In this document: piece by piece, positions 1 to 7,956 of the stretch
Position numbering within the stretch: position 1 is the first letter of the stretch
Layout: each line of letters opens with the position of its first letter
Source: Rhizocola hellebori
GTDB lineage: Bacteria > Actinomycetota > Actinomycetes > Mycobacteriales > Micromonosporaceae
Assembly: GCF_016862955.1 (NCBI RefSeq)
Contig: NZ_BONY01000005.1
Span: forward strand, 124,001 to 188,000
Length of the DNA: 64,000 nucleotides
Reading direction: 5' to 3'
Notes under the pieces: model-generated
Database searches by the model: none
The model's input: only the letters and a program-made list of their open reading frames with translations
Told to the model about the DNA's origin: nothing
Position numbers and translations under genes: made by a program

Positions 1-671
1 ACGACAGTCGCGGTTTCTTCACGAGCCGCGTCATCGGCACCTTCACCAACGAGGGCATCAGCATGCTCGGTGAGGGGCTCAACCCTTCCTCCATCGAACA
101 GGCCAGCGCCCAAGCCGGATACCCGGCGCCTGTGCTGTCGCTGATGGACGAGCTCACCCTCACCCTGCCCCGCAAAATCAGGCAGGAGACCGCCGAGGCT
201 GTCCGCGCCGCGGGCGGCACCTGGCTGGCGCACCCCGCCGACCTCGTCATAGACAGGATGATCGATGAGTTCGGCAGGCGTGGCCGCTCCACCGGCGCCG
301 GTTTCTACGACTACGACGACACCGGCAAACGAGCCGGGCTGTGGCCGGGCCTGTCCGAGCATTTCGGCAACGGCACCGAGATTCCGTTCGAAGACATGAA
401 GGAGCGCATGCTCTTCGCCGAGGCGCTCGAGTCCATCAAATGTCTCGAGGAGGGCGTGCTCACCTCTGTCGCCGATGCCAACGTCGGATCTATCCTCGGC
501 ATCGGCTTCCCCGCCTGGACAGGCGGTGTGCTGCAATACGTCAACCAATACCCTGGCGGGCTGCCCGGCTTTGTCAAGCGCGCTGCCGAGCTACAGGAAC
601 GCTACGGGGTCCGTTTCGCCGCCCCGCAACTGTTGCTGGACAAGGCCGCCAGCGGCGACGAGTTCCGCTAA
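1..671 (+). CDS. 3-hydroxyacyl-CoA dehydrogenase, C-terminal part (FadB-like), truncated by window edge
   Basis: The reading frame is open from base 3 to a TAA stop at 669-671, giving about 222 residues with no start in the window. The visible part looks like the tandem C-terminal 3-hydroxyacyl-CoA dehydrogenase domains of multifunctional fatty-acid oxidation proteins: FFTSR near the start, the GRSTGAGFYDY signature midway, and a final helical domain with EALESIKCLEEGV and GIGFPAWTGG. Such proteins hydrate enoyl-CoA and oxidise L-3-hydroxyacyl-CoA with NAD in the cytoplasm during beta-oxidation. The crotonase and NAD-binding parts would lie upstream. A strong hairpin terminator follows at once, so this is the last gene of its operon. 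Family is fairly sure; substrate range cannot be told. Confidence 0.85.
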   Translation, partial: DSRGFFTSRVIGTFTNEGISMLGEGLNPSSIEQASAQAGYPAPVLSLMDELTLTLPRKIRQETAEAVRAAGGTWLAHPADLVIDRMIDEFGRRGRSTGAGFYDYDDTGKRAGLWPGLSEHFGNGTEIPFEDMKERMLFAEALESIKCLEEGVLTSVADANVGSILGIGFPAWTGGVLQYVNQYPGGLPGFVKRAAELQERYGVRFAAPQLLLDKAASGDEFR

Positions 672-680
672 ACCAGGCAT

Positions 681-712
681 GCCCGGCCAGCGCTAAGCTC
701 CGCTGGCCGGGC
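681..712 (+). terminator. Rho-independent terminator after the beta-oxidation gene
   Basis: A perfect 12-bp GC-rich stem (GCCCGGCCAGCG at 681-692 pairing with 701-712) encloses an 8-base loop and is followed by CTTTCCT. It begins 9 bases after the TAA stop. The U-tract is weak, as is usual in actinobacteria. It may also serve the converging gene that ends at 840. Confidence 0.8.
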
Positions 713-839
713 TTTCCTGAGAAGCAAAACCTTTATTGCGCCGCTTCGTGGTGGTCCGTCGCCGCACCTCCCGGGCGGCAACGCCACGCCCGTGCTTGGC
801 CGCGCCCGGCGGCTGCGCCGCCGACCCGCGGGCGCTGGA

Positions 840-1592
840 TCAGTCGTCGGGTTCCACGGTGAACCACCAGTCGCCGGTGACATGGACCTGAAGCCTGGGG
901 CCGAGTTTCGTCTCGGTCCGCTGTGCCGGCGCGTCGGGTGGGGTGCCGGGAACGTAGGAGTAGTACCAATTCCATCGCCACGAGTCGTCGCGAAGGTGGA
1001 ACGAAGTGCCGGGGCCCCATCCACCTTTCTCGATCCGAAAAATGTCCACGTGGGATTGGTCGATCGCGTCGATCATCCGGGCGAATGCTGCCTCGCTCGC
1101 GGGGTCGAATGGCGGCTCGGGGTCGTCGGGATTGACACATTCCCGGTCGCGGTCCCGATAGGCGCCCTGCGACCAGGTGAACACGCGGCACGCCGGGCGA
1201 CCCCACGCCGCAGGCTCCTCGATGTACAGGAGAACTCCCAGCTCTTGGGTAGCCGGCAGCGCCCGAGACTCCAGGCTTGCGACATCGCGGAGCATCCGCT
1301 CACGCGGGTACAGGGGCGGGTTGCCTTGATTCGGCAGCGCATTCTCGTCGTACCCGAAAGGCATGGTGAATGTGCCGATGCCGGGCAGCTCGACCGGGCC
1401 GATCGCGGCGAGTCCAAGGACGGCGGCCAGCACGGCAGCCACGCCGCCCAGCGCACGCCGGCCCCGGCTGCGGCGCAACGCTCGCCGGGCGGCGGCGAGG
1501 GTGAGCCTGGCGTCGGGACCGGCCGCGGGCAGTCCGGGGGCACCGGCCCGCAGGCGGGCCACGACATCGTCATCGTGCAGCTGGACGCTCAT
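840..1592 (-). CDS. Single-pass membrane protein coupled to a SigE-type sigma factor
   Basis: The 250-residue protein has a short charged cytoplasmic N-terminus, one membrane segment at about residues 48-65 (Ala/Val/Leu rich) and a long extracytoplasmic part. This layout recalls the CU044_5270-like membrane proteins encoded next to SigE-type sigma factors in actinobacteria. I chose the ATG at 1592 because it forms a 4-base ATGA overlap with the stop of the sigma gene, implying translational coupling. A longer open frame reaches 1871, but its translation there is an Arg/Ala-rich shadow of the sigma gene. It may bind or sense for the sigma factor, but no zinc-binding anti-sigma motif (HxxxCxxC) is present, so that role is inference. 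Confidence 0.75.
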   Translation of the reverse strand: MSVQLHDDDVVARLRAGAPGLPAAGPDARLTLAAARRALRRSRGRRALGGVAAVLAAVLGLAAIGPVELPGIGTFTMPFGYDENALPNQGNPPLYPRERMLRDVASLESRALPATQELGVLLYIEEPAAWGRPACRVFTWSQGAYRDRDRECVNPDDPEPPFDPASEAAFARMIDAIDQSHVDIFRIEKGGWGPGTSFHLRDDSWRWNWYYSYVPGTPPDAPAQRTETKLGPRLQVHVTGDWWFTVEPDD

Positions 1593-2164
1593 TTCAGATC
1601 CCCTTCCGCGAAGATCTCGCGCAGTCGCGCGATGCCCCGCGCATGGTGGGACTTGACGGTGCCGACCGAAATCTCCAATTCCCGGGCAACCTCGGCTTCG
1701 GTGAGGTCGAGCAGATGCCGCAGCACCACGACCCGCCGCTGCGCCAGCGGCAGCCGGGCCAGAGCCTTGACCACGGCATTGCGGGCGACCACGGCCCCCA
1801 TATCGTCTGGTCCGGCCTGATCGGGCAGCGCGCCCGGATCGACGAGAACCTCGCGCCGCGTGCGCCGCCACCCATCGATGCGCAGGTTGACCAGCACCCG
1901 CCGCGCGTAGGCCTGCGGGTCGCCGTCTCGCGCCACCCGCCAGGAGCGATAGGTCCGCTCGTAGGTGGCCTGGACCAGCTCCTCCGCCCGGGCAGGATCA
2001 CCGCACAGCAACACGGCGGTGCGCAGCAGGTAGCGGCCGGACACGGCCACGAACTCAAGGAACTCCTGGTCACGCCGCCCCGCCGCCCGCCCGTCACCCC
2101 CGATCGGCGGCACGTCCGCGCCCACGGCGGACGGTTCGCTGTCAACGCTCACAACAGCCACCAC
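1589..2164 (-). CDS. SigE-family RNA polymerase sigma factor (ECF-like)
   Basis: This 191-residue protein contains sigma-70 region 2 (about residues 34-102, with YLLRTAVLLCGD, AEELVQATYER and YARRVLVNLRIDGWRR) and region 4 (about 130-183, with LPLAQRRVVVLRHLLDLTEAEVA and a helix-turn-helix around ISVGTVKSHHARG). Spacing and wording match the actinobacterial SigE-type group of small sigma factors. It would direct RNA polymerase to a small stress or envelope regulon. It overlaps the downstream membrane-protein gene by 4 bases and is divergent from the MFS gene, 130 bp away. The GTG at 2164 is the longest start; nearby downstream GTG codons would shorten it by only a few residues. Confidence 0.88.
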   Translation of the reverse strand: MVAVVSVDSEPSAVGADVPPIGGDGRAAGRRDQEFLEFVAVSGRYLLRTAVLLCGDPARAEELVQATYERTYRSWRVARDGDPQAYARRVLVNLRIDGWRRTRREVLVDPGALPDQAGPDDMGAVVARNAVVKALARLPLAQRRVVVLRHLLDLTEAEVARELEISVGTVKSHHARGIARLREIFAEGDLK

Positions 2165-2257
2165 GCAGCGACATCGCGGAACGTTGTCACGGGCTCGGAA
2201 GATCTATCCATTGGCCCGGGACTCAACCGGCCCACGGGCCGGACAGGGAACTGGACC

Positions 2258-2287
2258 TTACCGCTGGACCGGTTGCGGCCCTAGTGT
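2258..2287 (+). promoter_or_regulatory. Possible leaderless promoter of the MFS gene
   Basis: TTACCG (2258-2263), an 18-base spacer and TAGTGT (2282-2287) lie so that transcription would begin about at the ATG at 2295. No Shine-Dalgarno sequence precedes that ATG, which fits a leaderless message. The -35 match is poor, so this is tentative. Confidence 0.3.
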
Positions 2288-2294
2288 TCCGCTC

Positions 2295-3557
2295 ATGGTT
2301 CATTCCGCGCCGGAGGCCCCGATTCGGCCGATCGTGACCGGCCCCATGGCCCGGTTGCTCGTTGCGTCGATCGGCGCGCTCGGCAGTTTCTATCTGCTGA
2401 TGCCTGTCGTCCCGTCCTACGTGGCCACGGGCGGCGCGGGCGGGGTGGGCGCGGGTCTTTCCACCGGTGCCCTGATGCTCGGCACGGTGCTGGCCGAGCT
2501 AGCCGCGCCGGCTTGGGTCGGCAGATGGGGCTACCGCACGGCGATGGCATTTGCCTTGCTGGTGCTCGGGGCACCGGCCGCTGTGCTGCTGATTTCGTCG
2601 TGGCCGCCGGTGGTGCTCGGGGTCTGCCTGGTACGCGGAGCCGGGTTGGGGATCGTCTTCGTAGCGGGCGCAGCGTTGGCGGCGGAGCTGGCGCCGGCCG
2701 GTCGCCGCAGCGAAAGCCTGGGCCTGTACGGGGCGGCAGTCGGGATTCCGGCCATCGCCTGCCTCCCCGCGGGCGTGTGGCTGAGCGGACGCATCGGGTA
2801 TCCGCCCGTCTTTCTCGCCGGCGCCGTGCTGGCATTGCTTGCCTTAGCTGCCGTGCCGGGCCTGCCCGGGCGTGCCGTGCCGGCCGACTCCGTGCCGGTC
2901 GGTTCCGCGTCGGTCGGTGCCGTGCCGGTCGGTGCCGTCCCGGTCGGTGCCGTGCCGGTCGGTGCCGTGTCGGCTGGTTCCGTGTCGGCTGGTTCCGTGT
3001 CGGTCGGTTCTGCGTCGGCCGAAGGTCTTGCCGGACCGGCGATGGTCTTCGCGGCCGTGGCGCTGGTGGCCGGTGTGCTTCTGACCTTCCTGCCGCTGAG
3101 CCTGTCCGGGGCGTCGCCTCGGCTGGCCGCGGTGGCGCTGCTCGTACAGTCCTGCACCACGCCGCTGGCGCGGTGGGCGGCGGGCCGCTACGGCGCGCGG
3201 TACGGCGGCCGCATGCTCCTGCCCGCGGTCGTCGCGGTCGCCGTAGGGACCGCCGCGCTTGCGTGGGCACCCAACCCCTGGGCGGTCTTGGCCGGTGTCG
3301 GCCTGTTCGGCATCGGGTTCGGGGTAGCCCAGAACGTGACGCTGACGCTGATGTTCGCCCGGGTGCCCACCTCCCGTTTCGCTTGGGCCAGCGCGCTTTG
3401 GAACCTCGCCTATGACGGTGGCATGGGGATCGGCGCGGTCGGCTTCGGACTCCTGCTCGGCCCGATCGGCTACGCGGCGGGATATCTGTGCACCGCGGCG
3501 GTCCTGATCACCATCCTGGTGCCCGCGTGGCGGCAGAGGCACACCGGTCTGGCATGA
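2295..3557 (+). CDS. MFS transporter with a pentapeptide-repeat central loop
   Basis: A 420-residue membrane protein with about twelve hydrophobic segments and major facilitator features: PAWVGRWGYR after the second segment, a LVRGAGLG helix, and WNLAYDGGMGIG near the end. Such proteins exchange small molecules with protons at the cytoplasmic membrane; drug or metabolite efflux is likely but the substrate is unknown. The ATG at 2295 is preferred to the upstream GTG at 2184, whose extension is Arg/Gly rich and lies in the intergenic region. The central loop (about residues 193-243) is built of ten imperfect five-residue repeats of the VPVGA/VSAGS type. The gene converges on the secreted protein gene that ends at 3573. 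Confidence 0.87.
   Translation: MVHSAPEAPIRPIVTGPMARLLVASIGALGSFYLLMPVVPSYVATGGAGGVGAGLSTGALMLGTVLAELAAPAWVGRWGYRTAMAFALLVLGAPAAVLLISSWPPVVLGVCLVRGAGLGIVFVAGAALAAELAPAGRRSESLGLYGAAVGIPAIACLPAGVWLSGRIGYPPVFLAGAVLALLALAAVPGLPGRAVPADSVPVGSASVGAVPVGAVPVGAVPVGAVSAGSVSAGSVSVGSASAEGLAGPAMVFAAVALVAGVLLTFLPLSLSGASPRLAAVALLVQSCTTPLARWAAGRYGARYGGRMLLPAVVAVAVGTAALAWAPNPWAVLAGVGLFGIGFGVAQNVTLTLMFARVPTSRFAWASALWNLAYDGGMGIGAVGFGLLLGPIGYAAGYLCTAAVLITILVPAWRQRHTGLA
2874..3023 (+). repeat. 15-bp tandem repeat coding for (VPVGA)n inside the MFS loop
   Basis: About ten copies of a 15-base unit close to GTGCCGGTCGGTGCC run head to tail. The unit length keeps the frame, so copy-number change would lengthen or shorten the loop without breaking the protein. 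The central four copies are almost identical and the outer ones diverged. Confidence 0.85.
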
Positions 3558-3572
3558 CGATGCGGCCGGCTG

Positions 3573-4082
3573 TCAGCTCGATGGTGTTGGGGGGTCGGCG
3601 ACGATGGGAGCGTAATGCTGGGCGACGCCGCAATAGCTTGGGCGCGTTCCGAAAAGCGGGTGCCGGCAGACCTGGATGGTGACGCGGGTTATCCCGGCCG
3701 TCGTCGGGGCGGAAGGGCCGAGGGTCAGGCTGACCGCGACGACGGCGTTGTTGGCCCTGGCTTCCTGGCGCAGCTGCGCCGAGCCGGCGAAGGCGGTGTA
3801 GCTCGCGATCGTGAAGAAGCCGTCGTCGGCGCAGAGGAAGTTCTCGTTGGGGATGGGGTGGTCGATGACGGTGCCCCGGATTTCCACCGCGATCGGGCGA
3901 ATCGGGGCAGTGCTGCTGTATCGCCAGATCAGGGTTCCTTGGGTGCTGCCGTAACGGCAGTTGTCACCCGAGTCGGCCCGGAACGGGAACGAGGCGGAGG
4001 CCGCCTGGGCGGGGACGGCGGTCGCGAGCAGGCCGCCGACGACCGCGAGCGCGATCGTGGAAGCCAGGCGCAGGATCTTCAT
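3573..4082 (-). CDS. Small secreted protein of unknown function
   Basis: The 169-residue product starts with a clear Sec signal peptide (positive MKILR, hydrophobic core, cleavage after VPAQA near residue 27). The mature part of about 140 residues has four spaced cysteines (in NCRYG, LCADD, VCRHP and YCGVA), suggesting two disulfide bonds outside the cell, and a beta-rich composition. I do not recognise a family. RBS evidence is fair (AAGGAGT before the ATG). It is encoded alone, converging with the MFS gene and divergent from the beta-propeller gene. Confidence 0.75.
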   Translation of the reverse strand: MKILRLASTIALAVVGGLLATAVPAQAASASFPFRADSGDNCRYGSTQGTLIWRYSSTAPIRPIAVEIRGTVIDHPIPNENFLCADDGFFTIASYTAFAGSAQLRQEARANNAVVAVSLTLGPSAPTTAGITRVTIQVCRHPLFGTRPSYCGVAQHYAPIVADPPTPSS

Positions 4083-4215
4083 ACCGACTCCTTAATCTGA
4101 TAGATGGAAATCTAGCGATAGCATTGTAGGCGTCGTCTAATCTGGACGCACTCCAGACGCTTCTGGATCGAGACGTGCATTGTGAAGTGCATCGACGTCC
4201 TTCATAGTGACTGGT

Positions 4216-6504
4216 ATGAACCCCGTGATACGCGCGTTGACCGCGGCGTTGTTGGGTCTGGCGATGTTGGTGACCCCAACGGCAAGCCAGTGCCCGTTGT
4301 GCAACTTCATCATCGGCGAGGATCCCGAGGAAGAGCTCGAGGAGATGGCAGCCGGCGGTGGAATCGGGGCGCCCTACGGCGCTGACGAATGGATGACGAC
4401 CCAGCGGACTTATCCCGACAAGGCTGTCGACTTAGGACAGTCGCGCGCCAAGGCGATCGAACAGGCCAACGTGGTACGCGCCTCGGGCGGGTTCGCGGCC
4501 CAGGCAGCCTGGACGTCGCTTGGCCCGACGAACGTCGGCGGCCGGGTCACCGACATAGTGGTGGATCCGGTGCGCAGCAATACGGTCTATGCCGGCGCCG
4601 CCTCGGGCGGGGTGTGGAAGAGCACCAACGGCGGCACCAGTTTCAGCTACTCCTGGAACATCACCTTGCCCCAGTCGGTCGGCGCGCTGGCGATCAGCCC
4701 GGCCGGGGTGCTCTACGCGGGCACCGGCGAGGGCAACCCGGGCGGCGGGAGCGTCTCCTTCCCGGGCAACGGGATCTATCGGTCCAGCGACGGTGGGGTG
4801 ACCTGGACGCTGCTCGGGCTGACGGGGACCAACCGGATCGGGCGCATCGTGATCGACCCGGCCGACGCCAACCGCATCTTCGTGGCCGCCGCCGGGAACC
4901 TGTTCGTGCCGGGCGGGGCGCGCGGCCTCTACCGCAGCACCGATGCCGGCGCGACCTGGCAGCTGGTGCTCGCGGGCGCGAACTCCACCACCGGCGCGAT
5001 CGATCTCGCCATCAGTACTACCAGTGTGTATGTGTCGATGTGGGATCACGTGCGCACCCCCGGAACGCGCGTCTACGGTGGCGTGGGTTCGGGGATCTAT
5101 CGATCGACCGACGGCGGCGCCACCTGGGCACGCCTGGCCGGCGGACTGCCCGCATCAAGCTCGAACCTTGGGCGCATGGGCATCGCGGTCTCCAAGAGCA
5201 CCCCCACTCGCCTGTATGCCATAGCCGCCAACACCTCTGGCAATTTCCTGGGCATGTGGACCTCGACCAACAGCGGCACCAGCTGGACGGCGCTGACCAA
5301 CACCGGCCCGGTTTCCAGCTCGCAATCCACCTTCGGCTGGTGGTTCGGCCGCATCTTCGTCGACCCCGTGTCGTCGTCGCATCTGTGGGTGCCGGGTGTG
5401 CCCATGGTTGAGTCGACCAACTCCGGTAGCAGCTGGACGAGCAACTCCAGCTCGTTCCACGCCGACCAGCACGCGGTAGGCTTCGATCCGTTGGTGGCCA
5501 ACCGGGTCTTCATCGGCAACGACGGCGGGATCTACCGTTCCACCGCCAACGGTTCGCTCTCCGGAAGCTGGACCAAGACGACGAACCTGGCCAATATGCA
5601 GTTCTACACCGTCGCTGTGTCCAAACAGGACATATCTCGAATCAGCGGAGGCTTGCAGGACAACGGCTCCAGGCGCTCATGGTCGAACTGGGGATCCTAC
5701 TGGGGCGGCGACGGGCTTCAAAACCTGATCGATCCGACCAACCAGAACAAGGTCTACGCCTGCTCGCAGAACGGCAGCTGTGGCCGGTCCACCAACGGCG
5801 GCACCAGCATGTCGAACTTCGGCTCGACCACCTCGAGCCGGCGCGCCTGGCTCACCCCGGTCACCTTCGATCCCACCAACCCGGCGATCATGTACTACGG
5901 CGGCGAGCGGCTCAACCGCAGCACCAACTCGGCGCAGACCTGGGCGGCGATCAGCCCGGACCTGAGCCGCGGCAGCAGCGGTAGCTCCACCTTCAACACC
6001 ATCAGCACGATTGGTGTCGCTCCGTCGAATGGCGCCGTCATTTATGTGGGTACCGATGACGGCCGCATGTGGATCACCCGGAACACCGGTGGCAGCTGGA
6101 CCGAGATCACCGCCGGGCTACCCACCCGGTTCATGACCCGGGTCACCGTCGACCCGACGGATGCGAACCTCGCCTATGTGACGGTGTCCGGCTACACCGC
6201 CGGTGACATCGCCCCGCACGTGTTCCGTACCACGAACGGCGGCACGAGCTGGCAGGACATCTCGGGGAACCTGCCCAACGCCCCGGTCAACGACATCGTC
6301 TACAACCCGCAAAACCGCACCGTGCTTTTCGTCGCCACCGATGTCGGGGTTTTCACCTCGAGCGACACCGGAGTCACCTGGACCACGGCCGGCACCGGCC
6401 TGCCCAACGTGCCCGTGCTCGACCTCGACACGACAGTCTCCGCGGGAGTCACCCAACTCACCGCCGCCACCTATGGCCTGGGCATGTATCGCGTCGCCGT
6501 CTAA
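4216..6504 (+). CDS. Secreted BNR/Asp-box beta-propeller protein (VPS10/GH74-like fold)
   Basis: A 762-residue exported protein: signal peptide to about residue 24, a short Cys-containing acidic stretch (QCPLC, then EDPEEELEE), then repeated Asp-box motifs of the S-x-D/N-x-G-x-T-W type, such as RSSDGGVTW, RSTDGGATW, TSTNSGTSW and RTTNGGTSW. At least ten are visible. Asp-boxes mark the turns of sialidase-like or sortilin-like propeller blades and occur in GH74 xyloglucanases and in many non-catalytic secreted proteins. I cannot assign catalytic residues, so activity is open; the plant-polymer genes further along make a glycan role possible. ATG 4216 is preferred to GTG 4207. Codon 73 (4432-4434) is TTA, the rare leucine codon read by the bldA tRNA in streptomycetes. 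Confidence 0.8.
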   Translation: MNPVIRALTAALLGLAMLVTPTASQCPLCNFIIGEDPEEELEEMAAGGGIGAPYGADEWMTTQRTYPDKAVDLGQSRAKAIEQANVVRASGGFAAQAAWTSLGPTNVGGRVTDIVVDPVRSNTVYAGAASGGVWKSTNGGTSFSYSWNITLPQSVGALAISPAGVLYAGTGEGNPGGGSVSFPGNGIYRSSDGGVTWTLLGLTGTNRIGRIVIDPADANRIFVAAAGNLFVPGGARGLYRSTDAGATWQLVLAGANSTTGAIDLAISTTSVYVSMWDHVRTPGTRVYGGVGSGIYRSTDGGATWARLAGGLPASSSNLGRMGIAVSKSTPTRLYAIAANTSGNFLGMWTSTNSGTSWTALTNTGPVSSSQSTFGWWFGRIFVDPVSSSHLWVPGVPMVESTNSGSSWTSNSSSFHADQHAVGFDPLVANRVFIGNDGGIYRSTANGSLSGSWTKTTNLANMQFYTVAVSKQDISRISGGLQDNGSRRSWSNWGSYWGGDGLQNLIDPTNQNKVYACSQNGSCGRSTNGGTSMSNFGSTTSSRRAWLTPVTFDPTNPAIMYYGGERLNRSTNSAQTWAAISPDLSRGSSGSSTFNTISTIGVAPSNGAVIYVGTDDGRMWITRNTGGSWTEITAGLPTRFMTRVTVDPTDANLAYVTVSGYTAGDIAPHVFRTTNGGTSWQDISGNLPNAPVNDIVYNPQNRTVLFVATDVGVFTSSDTGVTWTTAGTGLPNVPVLDLDTTVSAGVTQLTAATYGLGMYRVAV

Positions 6505-6819
6505 TCGCACCGCCAAAACGCGGCCGGGGCGCGGGCGAGCAATCGCCGGCGCACCCGGCCGCCGTGCTGAGTACCAGGTTTGATCCGCGCGGTCGAGTGG
6601 CTGGCACAAGTCATTCGCAAGTGGATGACAAGTGAAACGAAAGTGGGTATTCCAATTCGCTGCAAATAAGCAAGAATTGTAGTCACTCCAGTCTATATAG
6701 ATTACTTTACATATCCTCTGACCGCATGCCATGGTGATTTAACACCGGCAAGCGCCGGATTCGGCGCAAGCGTCATTGAAATGGGTGCATCGCCGCAGCC
6801 CGCTCCCCTGGAGGCGATT
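6505..6819. other. Intergenic region with an AT-rich block
   Basis: No gene is seen here. The first half is ordinary GC-rich sequence. From about 6640 to 6745 the base composition drops sharply, with runs such as CTATATAGATTACTTTACATAT at 6693-6714, most likely the promoter zone for the membrane protein that starts at 6820. I could not place a -35/-10 pair with proper spacing. Confidence 0.5.
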
Positions 6820-7317
6820 ATGGACCAGCTGATCAACCCTGCCCAAAAAAGGCCCTGGCAAATCGAAAGCAGCAGGCTCTGGAATCGAAGAGTCGCGCAG
6901 CTGAAAACAGTCGCGGAACTCTATGCGCATACGTTGCTGCGCATCTCGCTGGGCCTGGTATTCCTATGGTTCGGCCTACTCAAATTCACCCCCGTCAGCC
7001 CGGTGGCGAAGCTCGTCGCCGACACGGTTCCGTTCGTCCCGGCCCGGGTCCTCGTACCTACCCTGGCCGCGCTCGAAGTGGTGATAGGAATCGCGCTGCT
7101 CCTCGGAAGATGGACCACCGCAGTGGTGGCGGTAATGATCGCCCACCTGTCCGGCACGTTCCTCGTGCTGGTGGTCCAGCCCACGGTCGCGTTCCAGAAC
7201 GGCAACCCGCTGGAGCTGACCATGACGGGCGAGTTTGTGGTCAAGAACGTCGTGCTCATCACGGCCGCGCTCGTCCTGCTCACCCGAGTGCGGGCGACGG
7301 CAGACCCGAACGACTGA
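6820..7317 (+). CDS. DUF417 (YkgB/RclC-like) or DoxX-type membrane protein
   Basis: A 165-residue protein with four predicted membrane segments. LLRISLGLVFLWFGLLKF near residues 35-52 and the late EFVVKNVVLITAALVLL resemble the DUF417 family, whose E. coli member RclC belongs to a reactive-chlorine response; DoxX-type proteins share the four-helix layout. It is probably a cytoplasmic membrane protein linked to redox stress, but its reaction is unknown. ATG 6820 is chosen because GGAGG sits just upstream; the in-frame ATG at 6781 has no good RBS. A strong terminator separates it from the Fur-family gene downstream. Confidence 0.75.
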   Translation: MDQLINPAQKRPWQIESSRLWNRRVAQLKTVAELYAHTLLRISLGLVFLWFGLLKFTPVSPVAKLVADTVPFVPARVLVPTLAALEVVIGIALLLGRWTTAVVAVMIAHLSGTFLVLVVQPTVAFQNGNPLELTMTGEFVVKNVVLITAALVLLTRVRATADPND

Positions 7318-7328
7318 GCAGATGCCCC

Positions 7329-7373
7329 CACCCGCCACCGTGAACGCTTCCCGCGCGGGCACGGTGGCGGGTG
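7329..7373 (+). terminator. Hairpin terminator between the DUF417-like gene and the fur-like gene
   Basis: A perfect 14-bp stem (CACCCGCCACCGTG at 7329-7342 with 7360-7373) encloses a 17-base loop that contains the self-complementary CCCGCGCGGG. It lies 12 bases after the TGA stop. There is no T-run, which is common for actinobacterial terminators. Confidence 0.75.
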
Positions 7374-7401
7374 AGTGCTTGATGGTTGTTGGAATGGATA
7401 G

Positions 7402-7836
7402 GTGTCTGGTGTGCTGAATTTCGCCGAGCTCTTGCGCATGCGGGGTCTGCGGGTGACAAAACCTCGTCTCACCGTGCTCGATATCCTTTCCCGCGGCGGC
7501 CATCTGGAGGTTGAGGAAGTCACCCGTCAGGTTCGTGCCCATCTGGATTCGGTTTCCACCCAGGCGATTTACGACGTGCTCGGTGTCTTGACCCGAGCGG
7601 GCCTGGCCCGGCGCATCGAGCCTGCTGGTTCACCGGCGCTGTACGAGGCCCGAGTCAACGACAACCACCATCACATCGTCTGCCGCGCCTGCGGCGCCAT
7701 CGTCGACGTCGAAGGCGCGATCGGGGAGAGCCCCTGCCTCGACCCGCCCCACACCCACGGCTACGACATCGACGAGACCGAGGTCACCTTCTGGGGCCTG
7801 TGCCCAGGCTGCCGCGAGCTGGCCGTCAACGACTAG
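7402..7836 (+). CDS. Fur-family metal- or peroxide-responsive repressor (FurA-like)
   Basis: This 144-residue protein has the Fur winged-helix domain (residues about 5-80: RVTKPRLTVLDIL and the recognition helix STQAIYDVLGVLTRAGL) followed by a dimerisation and metal-binding domain. The HHH at 89-91 and two CxxC pairs (C94/C97 in CRACG and C134/C137 in CPGC) are the expected sensory and structural metal ligands. The length and wording fit the FurA/PerR side of the family, which represses peroxide-defence genes. No katG follows; instead a YcnI copper protein does. The GTG at 7402 or that at 7411 could be the start. Confidence 0.88.
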   Translation: MSGVLNFAELLRMRGLRVTKPRLTVLDILSRGGHLEVEEVTRQVRAHLDSVSTQAIYDVLGVLTRAGLARRIEPAGSPALYEARVNDNHHHIVCRACGAIVDVEGAIGESPCLDPPHTHGYDIDETEVTFWGLCPGCRELAVND

Positions 7837-7956
7837 GCCGGTCCTGACCGACAGCAAAAAACGCTGGGAACTGTCCGGGCCAATCGGCCGACTGGTGTGA
7901 AGCGCGTGCCCCCGCAGGCGCGCCGCCCCCCGGTGTCGCAGACGAAGGACGACGAA

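Noticed and set aside
792-1820. A 342-codon plus-strand frame
   Set aside because: It overlies the sigma factor and its membrane partner in antisense and shows no protein-like features.
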